Shown: positions 58,601 to 64,000 of the stretch, piece by piece | Position numbering within the stretch: position 1 is the first letter of the stretch | Layout of the letters: the number at the start of each line of letters is the position of its first letter | NCBI RefSeq assembly: GCF_900108335.1 | Contig: NZ_FNVT01000028.1 | Coordinates: 1 to 64,000 of the forward strand | Length of the DNA stretch: 64,000 nucleotides | From: Nonomuraea solani | Lineage (GTDB): Bacteria > Actinomycetota > Actinomycetes > Streptosporangiales > Streptosporangiaceae | Direction: 5' to 3' | The notes under the pieces: generated by a model | Databases searched by the model: none | Seen by the model: the letters and a program-made list of their open reading frames with translations, nothing else | Told to the model about the DNA's origin: nothing | Made by a program: the position numbers and the translations under genes

Positions 58601-59428
58601 GTCGGAGCCGCCGTACCACCAGGGACCGGCGGTCGGCAGCTTGAAGTCGGCCTCGATGAGGCGCGGCAGGGCCGTGTAGATCGCCTGCGGGTAGTCGTAC
58701 GACGGCGTCATGCCGGTCTTCTGCTCGTTGCTGATCATGTCCATGATCGGCGTGTCTTCGTTGTTGTTGGAGATCGTCATGTCGGGGCGCTGCTGGTAGA
58801 TCTTGGCGTAGAGGTCGTTGCGCTCCCAGTAGGCGTTGTCGTTGTCGATCCAGAACCCGGCGAGCTTCGGGTAGCGCCGCATCTGCTCGAAGAACTGCAG
58901 GTAGCTGAACTCGCCGAACCCGTCGCGGGTGGTGAGGTCCACGGTGCGGCCGACGTGACTGGAGAAGGCCGCGGAGTTGAGCCAGTCGCCCGAGCTCAGG
59001 CCCTCGTTGTGCCACTGCGGGTCGTCGGTCATGTAGTTGATGACCTTCAGCCCCTGCGCGTCGGCCGCGTCGATCAACTCGCCGAGGAAGTCCCTGCTGG
59101 TACGGCACGAGCCGGGGATCGACGACGGGTACGGCCGGGCGTAGCCGAGCCTGCTGTGGAAGGTGGCCAGGACGATGTACTGGGCGTGCAGCTTCTTGGC
59201 CTCGTTCACCCAGTAGGCCGGCGTCCAGCCACCGCTGACGACGTCGGCCTCCCAGGCGGCGCAGTCGGTGTGCTGGGGCGAGGTCCGCTGGCCCCAGTGC
59301 AGGAAGAGACCGGCGGTCGAGTCGCGCAGGAACGCCTGCCTGGGATGCTGCAGGTCCGCTCGCGCGGGGGGCGGCGCGATGAGGAGGGCGGCCAGCAAAG
59401 TGAGGACGGCCGGTAACACACGGGACAT
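55664..59428 (-). CDS. Secreted multidomain glycosidase: GH29-like / CBM32 / CBM35 / GH27 / CBM35
   Basis: This 1,254-residue precursor has a signal peptide ending PPPARA. In order: a GH29-like alpha-L-fucosidase-type barrel (about 25-400; GLFLHWGQRTSP, YIVLATFHSRLG, probable nucleophile Asp in FWIDND), a discoidin-type CBM32 (430-575), a CBM35 (583-700; EAEDATISQG), a GH27 alpha-galactosidase barrel (718-1110; MGWSSWSF, VNLDDFYQ, nucleophile Asp in YLKIDGVD) and a second CBM35 (1134-1254). It should release alpha-linked galactose and a fucose-like sugar from one substrate outside the cell. ATG 59428 was chosen because it gives a clean signal peptide. Confidence 0.85.
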   Translation of the reverse strand: MSRVLPAVLTLLAALLIAPPPARADLQHPRQAFLRDSTAGLFLHWGQRTSPQHTDCAAWEADVVSGGWTPAYWVNEAKKLHAQYIVLATFHSRLGYARPYPSSIPGSCRTSRDFLGELIDAADAQGLKVINYMTDDPQWHNEGLSSGDWLNSAAFSSHVGRTVDLTTRDGFGEFSYLQFFEQMRRYPKLAGFWIDNDNAYWERNDLYAKIYQQRPDMTISNNNEDTPIMDMISNEQKTGMTPSYDYPQAIYTALPRLIEADFKLPTAGPWWYGGSDQAVDRKLTLGRLITNAGSSVKALMAETAMVNGRFPAQQAGFNNFANTYLSEIWESLGGTEGGGYMYGGLKPGFWNDGAHGVTTIAKNDPNRHYVHVLTPPTGGTLSVRDNGYRISSVTNLRTGAAVPFTQSGGSLRLTGITSWDPYDTVFKVVSSGREGIHGGVTLSAGSSTSGHAASAAGDGDYLTYWDSNAAEPARLTFDLGSAKRVQYLAFNQREDSTVHPASGSARISGYQVHVSDDGTNWGSAVKTGTVPNARGVQFIDLTATTARYVRLTKTGHHGIARWRVDEAWAGGQYAAGATEPPPGRHEAEDATISQGVFENTHTGFSGTGYVNGDNVTGSYVQWAFPAETTGTATVRLRYANGTTANRPMTITVGGTTITRDYNGTGAWATWATDTFTVPVTAGSNTLRATATTANGNPNIDYIDLSSGAVMETASDNGLSIRPAMGWSSWSFVRRTPTEAKMKAQADALVSSGLAAKGYVYVNLDDFYQKCDANGYVVDGFGRWAVDTAKFPGGIKALADYVHAKGLKFGFYVTPGIAKNAVTANRPIEGTSYHAQDIADTSRTHKNYNCKNMYRLNFDHPGAQAFIDSWAGQMASWGVDYLKIDGVDATTIADVEAWDRALRRTGRPINFALSNNLPIAQATTWKRLANSWRTQGDVECYCGPGPNGSGFPLTDWAHVVSRFNSAASWQPYAGPGGWNDYDSLEIGNGDQVGLTADQRRSHMTHWAMAASPLLLGTDLTALTATDLTMLTNDRLIAVNQDGVAAQRIVNSGVNQVWRKRESNGDHIIALYNTGTSGNSTVSVTWSQAGFTGPAAVTNLWSGASEGTVASSYSATLRPGETRLIRARPATAVPRYEAENATISQGAAESNHASYSGTGFVNYDNLVGSYVEFTVNAAQAGNATVTLRYANGTTANRPMAITTGGTTITRDYNGTGAWATWATDTFTLPLTAGANTVRATATTAGGGPNVDYIDVS
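55684..55990 (-). repeat. CBM35-coding repeat, copy 2 (C-terminal)
   Basis: It matches 57322-57640 closely; 66 bases (55761-55826 and 57408-57473) are identical. This indicates intragenic duplication or conversion of the carbohydrate-binding module. Confidence 0.85.
57322..57640 (-). repeat. CBM35-coding repeat, copy 1 (internal)
   Basis: This is the partner of 55684-55990. It separates the GH29-like/CBM32 part from the GH27 part. Confidence 0.85.
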
Positions 59429-59516
59429 GGTGGGGCTCTTCTCGCTGAAAGATGGGAGCTTTCCATCGTGTTCCCACAAAGCGCCACACTCGTCAACAGT
59501 TGGACCGATCCAATAT

Positions 59517-59533
59517 TTAGGAAACTTTCCTAA
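59517..59533. promoter_or_regulatory. Perfect palindromic operator upstream of the giant glycosidase gene
   Basis: TTAGGAAACTTTCCTAA (8+1+8) lies about 90 bases upstream of the ATG. It resembles sites of ROK-family sugar repressors in actinomycetes. On the minus strand TTGACG (59496-59491) lies between it and the gene. Confidence 0.55.
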
Positions 59534-59557
59534 CCTATCTGACCAGGCACTATATGG

Positions 59558-60169
59558 CTATGATGCAGGTCCGTTAGTGGTCGGGCGGAACGACCCCACC
59601 GACACGCGCGCCCGCTGATACATGGGATGTATCGCAGCCAGAGCCACCAGGACACCGCCGATCCACAGCACGCTCACCGCCCCGGCGGCGTCGACGGCCA
59701 GGCCCCAGACGACGAGGATCACGGCCGCCGACAGGGTGGTGTGGTCGGCGATGGCGAGGGTGGCCATGGCGGCGGCGAGGAGCACCCCGATGCCGCACAC
59801 GGTCTGCCGCAGCCGGGCGGTGATCAGCGCGCCGACGCCACCTTCGGCATCACGGCGACCATGCAGGCCAGCGAGATCAGCCCGAGCACGCCCACGGCCG
59901 CGAACGCGCTCCGCCAGCCGCTGAGGTCGCCGGCCAGCGTGCCGGCGGGCACGCCGAGCACGGCGGTCGTTCCTGGCGGTGGCCACGGTGACCAGCGGCG
60001 CCGCGACGGCGGCGGCGAGTCCCGGGACGGTCACCATGAGCGCGGTGGTGCCCTCGGAGACGTCCAGTGCGGTGCCGATCGGGGTGAGCAGGCCGACCGG
60101 CAGCAGTTCGGAGGTCATCAGGGCGAAGATGCCCAGGGTCACGGCGAAGATCGCGAGCCAGCCCCGCAC
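59558..60169 (-). pseudogene. MFS transporter pseudogene (AraJ-like)
   Basis: The first about 65 codons from GTG 60169 encode two normal MFS helices (WLAIFAVTLGIFALMTSELLPVGLL). The frame then loses sense. A shifted frame between about 59970 and 59840 encodes VPAGTLAGDLSGWRSAFAAVGVLGLISLACMVAVMP, another MFS helix pair, and the first frame regains helices near the end. The total is about 200 codons where 400 are normal, so at least two frameshifts and internal deletions have occurred. Confidence 0.7.
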
Positions 60170-60179
60170 CAGGGAGGTT

Positions 60180-60632
60180 TCACTCGGTTCCCGGGGTCTT
60201 GCGGGTGGTCACGTTCATGCGGTTCCAGGCGTTGACCGTGAAGATCAGCGCGATGAGATGAGCCAGTTCCGTGTCGTCGAAGTGCCGCGCGGCCTCGTCG
60301 TACACCTCGTCCTCGACCCCCTGCGGCAGCAGGGTCACCGCCTCGGTCAGCGCCAGGGCGGCGCGCTCCTTGGCGGTGTACAGGCCGGCTTCCTGCCAGG
60401 CGCTGAGCTGGTAGATCCGCGCCTCGCTCTCGCCCGCCCGGCGGGCGTCGCCGGTGTGGTAGTCGATGCAGTACGCGCACCGGTTGATCTGGGAGGCGCG
60501 GATCTGCACCAGCTCGACCAGGACCGGGTCCAGTCGTTCGCGGGCCACGGCGTCCAGCGTCAGGACGGCCTTGAAGACCTTGGGCGCGACAACCGGCAGG
60601 TTCATGCGTGGGGGAATGGCGACGTTCGTCAT
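60180..60632 (-). CDS. Carboxymuconolactone decarboxylase / AhpD-like protein
   Basis: This 150-residue protein of the AhpD alkylhydroperoxidase family has the redox motif Cys52-AY-Cys55 with His59 (CAYCIDYH), followed by helices ERAALALTEAVTLL and ELAHLIALIFTVNAWNRMNV. Members are thiol peroxidase-like antioxidants. It is divergent from a MocR-type regulator, sharing a 73-base promoter region, and runs into the broken MFS gene 11 bases downstream. Confidence 0.9.
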   Translation of the reverse strand: MTNVAIPPRMNLPVVAPKVFKAVLTLDAVARERLDPVLVELVQIRASQINRCAYCIDYHTGDARRAGESEARIYQLSAWQEAGLYTAKERAALALTEAVTLLPQGVEDEVYDEAARHFDDTELAHLIALIFTVNAWNRMNVTTRKTPGTE

Positions 60633-60705
60633 GCACTCGACCCTAGGAGCGGGATCGGCCCAAGATATGGTGCATTCTCATGGACGTTTCGTGGGTCAAT
60701 TTCCG

Positions 60706-62106
60706 ATGAGCGACCTCCATCTGGAGCTCACGGGCGGTGGCGGCGCGCGCGTACGGCTGATGCGGGCCGTGCGCGAGGCGATCCACTCGGGACGGCTCGC
60801 GCCCGGCACCCGGCTGCCGCCCTACCGCGCCCTCGCCCTCGACCTGGGGATCGCCCGCAACACCGTCGCCGCCGCGTACGCCGAGCTCGTCGAGGAGGGC
60901 TGGCTCACCTCCCGCCAGGGCTCCGGCACCCACGTCGCACACCGTGCCGTACCCCTCGAAGCCGGCCGCCCCTCCCCCGCGCGCCCGTCCCGCGTTCGCG
61001 TCGTCCACGACCTGATGCCCAGCTCGCCCGACGCCGCCGCCTTCCCGCGCTCGGCCTGGACCACCTCGGCCCGGCGGGCGCTGGCGGCCGCGCCCAGTGA
61101 CGCCTTCGGCGTCGGCGACCCTCGTGGCCGGCCGGAGCTGCGGCGGGCGCTGGTCGACTACCTGGCCCGGACCAGGGGCGTGCGCACCAAGGCCGAGCAC
61201 GTCGTGATCTGCTCGGGGTTCGCGCACGGGCTGCGGCTGGTGTGCCAGGTGCTGGGTGGCCCGGTCGCCGTCGAGGCGTACGGGCTCGACTTCCACCGCT
61301 CCATCCTCACCGGCGCCGGCCTGACGACCGTGCCGCTCGACGTGGACGTCCACGGCGCGCGCGTCGGAGACCTTCCGGCCACGGGCGCGCGGGCCGTCCT
61401 GCTGACGCCGGCGCACCAGTACCCCACCGGAGGCGCGCTGCACCCCGAACGCCGGGCCGCGGTCATCGACTGGGCCCGCGCCACGGGCGGCCTGCTGCTG
61501 GAGGACGACTACGACGGCGAGTTCCGCTACGACCGCGAACCGATCGGCGCCGTCCAGGGCCTCGACCCCGACCGCGTCGTCTACTTCGGCTCGGCGAGCA
61601 AGAGCCTGTCCCCCGCGCTCCGGCTCGGCTGGATGGCGCTGCCCGGCCGGCTGGTGGACGACATCGCCGCCGCCAAGGGCCCGCGCGAGCTGTGGGCGAG
61701 CGTCACCGACCAGCTCACCCTCGCCGACTTCATCGCCTGCGGCGCCTACGACCGCCAGTTGCGCCGCATGCGCCGGATCTACCGGCGCCGCCGCGATCTG
61801 CTCACCGCCACGCTCGCCGCCCGTGCTCCGCACATCACCGTCAGCGGCATCGCCGCGGGCCTGCACGCCGTCCTCGACCTTCCGCCGGGCACCGAGGAAG
61901 CGACGCTCCGCGCCGCCCGCCGCCTCGGGCTCGCCCTGGACGGCCTGGGCCCCTACCGGCATCCCGGGAGCACGATGCCACCGCGCGACGGCCTGGTCAT
62001 CGGGTACGGCACACCGCCCGAGCACGCCGTCACCGCCGCGCTGGAAGCCCTCTGCCTCGCCTTGCCCGATAGTTCGTCCTGCGAATTTGTTACTCTGGGC
62101 GAATGA
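60706..62106 (+). CDS. MocR/PdxR-type regulator (GntR HTH fused to aminotransferase fold)
   Basis: This 466-residue protein has a GntR winged helix (about 15-80; LAPGTRLPPYRALALDLGIARNTVAAAY) joined to a class I aminotransferase-like domain with the PLP lysine in SASKSLSPALRLGW and the Asp in LLEDDYDGEF. Regulators of this type use PLP as effector. It is divergent from the AhpD-like gene, which it probably controls. ATG 60706 is preferred; an in-frame ATG at 60667 adds 13 residues, and neither has a clear ribosome site. Confidence 0.88.
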   Translation: MSDLHLELTGGGGARVRLMRAVREAIHSGRLAPGTRLPPYRALALDLGIARNTVAAAYAELVEEGWLTSRQGSGTHVAHRAVPLEAGRPSPARPSRVRVVHDLMPSSPDAAAFPRSAWTTSARRALAAAPSDAFGVGDPRGRPELRRALVDYLARTRGVRTKAEHVVICSGFAHGLRLVCQVLGGPVAVEAYGLDFHRSILTGAGLTTVPLDVDVHGARVGDLPATGARAVLLTPAHQYPTGGALHPERRAAVIDWARATGGLLLEDDYDGEFRYDREPIGAVQGLDPDRVVYFGSASKSLSPALRLGWMALPGRLVDDIAAAKGPRELWASVTDQLTLADFIACGAYDRQLRRMRRIYRRRRDLLTATLAARAPHITVSGIAAGLHAVLDLPPGTEEATLRAARRLGLALDGLGPYRHPGSTMPPRDGLVIGYGTPPEHAVTAALEALCLALPDSSSCEFVTLGE

Positions 62107-62567
62107 GTAAAAATGTTGACGGCCCGATCGGGGCGGTGGCGGCGCTGGTGCGGTCCACCTTCCTGGTGAATGCCGTATACGCGGATTCCGCCCGCGACTT
62201 CGGCATCACCCAGCAGCAGGGCCAGTTATTGTGCGTCCTGATGGCGCAGCCGTACGGCATGGGCGAACTGGGCGCGGTCCTGGGCCTGGCCAAGTCGAGC
62301 CTGACCGGCCTGGTCGACCGCAGCGAACGCAACGACCTGGTCCAACGCCGGCCAGACCCCCATGACTCCCGCGCGGTACGGGTGGCGCTCACCAGGCGGG
62401 GCGCCAAGCTGGCCGACGAGTTCTACACCGAGACCTGCCGCCGCGTCGAGGAGCTGACCTCGGCGTTCACCCCGGAGGAGCGCGACACCCTCGCGGCTCT
62501 GCTCGGCCGGGTCGTGACGGACAACAAGGTCCCCACGGTCTTCCTCGAACCGGACCGGCCACACTGA
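62103..62567 (+). CDS. MarR family transcriptional regulator
   Basis: This 154-residue winged-helix protein has DFGITQQQGQLLCVLM, the recognition helix region MGELGAVLGLAKSSLTGLVDRSERNDLVQRRPDPHDSRAVRVALT and a C-terminal dimer helix. It overlaps the MocR-type gene by four bases. The large palindrome immediately downstream, in front of the LLM oxidoreductase gene, is its likely operator. Confidence 0.9.
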   Translation: MSKNVDGPIGAVAALVRSTFLVNAVYADSARDFGITQQQGQLLCVLMAQPYGMGELGAVLGLAKSSLTGLVDRSERNDLVQRRPDPHDSRAVRVALTRRGAKLADEFYTETCRRVEELTSAFTPEERDTLAALLGRVVTDNKVPTVFLEPDRPH

Positions 62568-62572
62568 ACAGT

Positions 62573-62617
62573 TGCAGTTCGTACTACGAACCAATATGGT
62601 TCGTAACACGAACTGCA
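62573..62617. promoter_or_regulatory. Double palindromic operator between marR-type and LLM genes
   Basis: This 45-base inverted repeat (20-base arms, AATAT centre) contains two copies of a palindromic 15-mer: GTTCGTACTACGAAC (62577-62591) and GTTCGTAACACGAAC (62599-62613). Their centres are 22 bases apart, about two helical turns. It is probably bound by two MarR-type dimers on one face of the DNA. Confidence 0.75.
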
Positions 62618-62647
62618 GCTTTTCTTGCGTTGGAGTGTGAATAGACC

Positions 62648-63553
62648 ATGTCCGCACATGATGTCGTCTTCGGTTTCGGCACGCATCCCGGGATCGACGA
62701 CATAGCCGAGTTGTTGCGCACGACCCAGCAGGCCGACCGGGACGGTCTCGACCTCTTCACCCTGTCCGACCACCCCTACATCGGCGACCGCCTGGACGCC
62801 TACGCGGCGCTCGGTTTCGTCCTCGGGCGCACCGAGCGCATCGCCGGCTTCGCCAACGTCACCAACCTGCCGACCCGTCCCGCTCCCATGCTGGCCAGGA
62901 CGGTGACGTCGCTGTCGGCGCTGTCGGGCGGCCGTGTCGTGCTCGGCATGGGCGCGGGCGGGCTGTGGGATCGCATCACCGACATGGGAGTGCCCCGGCT
63001 GACGCCCGGCGATGCCGTGGACGCCTTCGAGGAGGCGATCGTGCTGGTCAAGCTGCTGTCGGGCGGTGGGCCCGCGGTCACGTACCAGGGCAAGCACTAC
63101 CAGGTGCACCGGATCGAGCCCGCTCCCGTCGCCGCGCCGCCGGTGTGGACGGGATCGGTCGGCCCGAAGTCCCTGGCCGCCACCGGGCGCGTGGCCGACG
63201 GCTGGATCCCCGGCCACGCGGCCGACTGGCTCAGCGAGCGCTACCGGGCCTCCCGGCCGATCATCGACGAGGCGGCGGTCGCCGCCGGCCGCGATCCGAG
63301 CGAGATCCGCACGGTCTTCAACCTGCCCGGCCGCATCACCGACCGTCCGCTGCCCGCCACGCGCGACAGCGACGGCCGCTGGCTCGGCGGCTCCGCCGAC
63401 CAGTGGATCGAGGAACTGACGGGGGCGGTGCTGGAGCACGGCGCGTCGGGTTTCACCCTCTTCGCCGCCGGCCACGGCGCCCCCGACCACACCCAACTGG
63501 CCCGCTGGGCCCAGGAGATCGCCCCGGCCGTACGCGAGGCGATCGCGACCTAG
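62648..63553 (+). CDS. LLM-class flavin/F420-dependent oxidoreductase
   Basis: This 301-residue luciferase-like barrel has VVFGFGTHPGIDDIAELLRTTQQADRDGLDLFTLSDHPY, LSALSGGRVVLGMGAGG, APPVWTGSVGPKSLAATGRVADGWIPG, all standard for the F420/FMN LLM family. It is an orphan redox enzyme, probably repressed by the upstream MarR protein and released by a toxic ligand. TGGAGTG precedes the ATG by about 13 bases. Confidence 0.88.
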   Translation: MSAHDVVFGFGTHPGIDDIAELLRTTQQADRDGLDLFTLSDHPYIGDRLDAYAALGFVLGRTERIAGFANVTNLPTRPAPMLARTVTSLSALSGGRVVLGMGAGGLWDRITDMGVPRLTPGDAVDAFEEAIVLVKLLSGGGPAVTYQGKHYQVHRIEPAPVAAPPVWTGSVGPKSLAATGRVADGWIPGHAADWLSERYRASRPIIDEAAVAAGRDPSEIRTVFNLPGRITDRPLPATRDSDGRWLGGSADQWIEELTGAVLEHGASGFTLFAAGHGAPDHTQLARWAQEIAPAVREAIAT

Positions 63554-63589
63554 CGCACGCCGTCGTGGCGGACGCATCGCGACCAAGCG

Positions 63590-63825
63590 CGCGCCCGAAG
63601 GAGACGGGCTGGACGCTGATGTACTTCGTGCTCGGCCTGGTCAAGGAGGAACAGGCGCCGCCGGACCGTACGCTCGGCATCGAAGCGGCGGCGGCCAACC
63701 CGGCGGCCTTCCCCTCGCTCGCGGAGACGATCGAGCACCTCACCAGGGAGAGCTTCGACGACCGGTTCACGTTCGGCGTCGACCTGATCCTTACCGGGCG
63801 CTCACCCGGCCGGTTCGGGACGTGA
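63590..63825 (+). pseudogene. TetR regulator C-terminal relic
   Basis: The open frame encodes MYFVLGLVKEEQAPPDRTLG, then PAAFPSLAETIEHLTRESFDDRFTFGVDLILTG, the typical last two helices of the TetR_C_1-type ligand domain. The DNA-binding part is missing; upstream in frame is GC-rich junk running back into the LLM gene. It could be read as a small protein from ATG 63619, but a gene fragment is more likely. Confidence 0.6.
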
Positions 63826-64000
63826 TGCCGCGTCGGCGCGGTGCCGGTCGCCGAACTCCTGGGTGGCCGCCCAACTGGACAGGAGGGCGAGCCTGTCGGC
63901 GGACGGTGAGCCCTCCTCGACGGTGTAGGTGCAGATGGACAGACCGGGACCTCTTCGCGGCGCAGGCCGGGCACGCGCCGTTCGTCGCCGTAGTCGGGGA
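63816..64000 (-). pseudogene. MmyB-like XRE regulator, internally deleted, runs off window end
   Basis: Reading leftward from the edge, the minus strand encodes DYGDERRVPGLRREEV, the hallmark of the MmyB-like XRE helix-turn-helix. It then shifts frame and continues as SICTYTVEEGSPSADRLALLSSWAATQE, the hallmark of the end of the MmyB ligand domain. About 200 residues that normally separate these are missing. Confidence 0.6.

Overview
This is a high-GC, actinomycete-type chromosomal window. GTG and TTG starts are frequent, genes overlap by 1-4 bases, and LacI, RpiR, TetR, MarR, MocR and ArsR-type regulators are plentiful. Family content would fit the Streptosporangiales or Streptomycetales (for example a Nonomuraea-like organism). 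That placement is inference from gene style only.

Left part (1-6,906): the 3' end of a DHA2-type drug exporter, a small heavy-metal-binding protein, a PTP-like phosphatase, a CGNR zinc-finger regulator, a TPR protein, a relic of a TetR regulator, a hypothetical protein, a secreted ricin-type lectin and a lipoprotein Ntn hydrolase. An AT-richer stretch (6,036-6,906) follows, with a probable decayed HigB-like toxin gene and a good sigma70-type promoter.

Biosynthetic cluster (6,907-34,417, all +, mostly overlapping genes): a type II thioesterase with a repeat linker and a PPTase-like tail; NRPS A-PCP-C-A-PCP; type I PKS KS-AT-KR-DH-ACP; an MbtH-like protein; NRPS C-A-PCP; NRPS C-A-PCP-C-A-PCP; NRPS C-A-PCP-TE; and an MFS exporter. 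Specificity residues read by eye suggest X1 (unassigned) - X2 (Lys2-like code) - a malonyl-derived enoyl unit - Gly - Gly - Ser - Ser, released by a thioesterase whose nucleophile is Cys. Unusual features are in-frame minisatellite insertions in the first two proteins, a KR-before-DH order, near-identical DNA for the two Gly adenylation domains, and a GGDSI carrier domain without an epimerase. A convergent LLM-class oxidoreductase (34,436-35,473) may or may not belong.

Carbohydrate island (35,544-46,935): a divergent locus. On the minus strand are a sugar isomerase/epimerase-like protein, a LacI regulator and a DUF2264 protein. On the plus strand are a solute-binding lipoprotein, two permeases (no ATPase), an unknown TIM-barrel-like protein, two 2-hydroxyacid dehydrogenases and an enolase-superfamily enzyme. 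LacI-type palindromes lie in the shared promoter region, so this looks like a regulated uptake and catabolism unit for an unidentified sugar or sugar acid.

Right part (46,936-64,000): an ArsR-SRPBCC fusion with a DHFR-like protein behind an iterated operator; an XRE/NB-ARC regulator; an RpiR regulator with a large secreted DUF4091 protein; a membrane protein, a VOC protein and a GNAT protein; a giant secreted GH29-like/CBM32/CBM35/GH27/CBM35 enzyme; a broken MFS gene; an AhpD-like protein diverging from a MocR regulator; a MarR regulator facing a double palindromic operator upstream of an LLM oxidoreductase; and relics of a TetR gene and an MmyB-like gene at the end. No tRNA, rRNA, CRISPR array or intact insertion sequence was seen.
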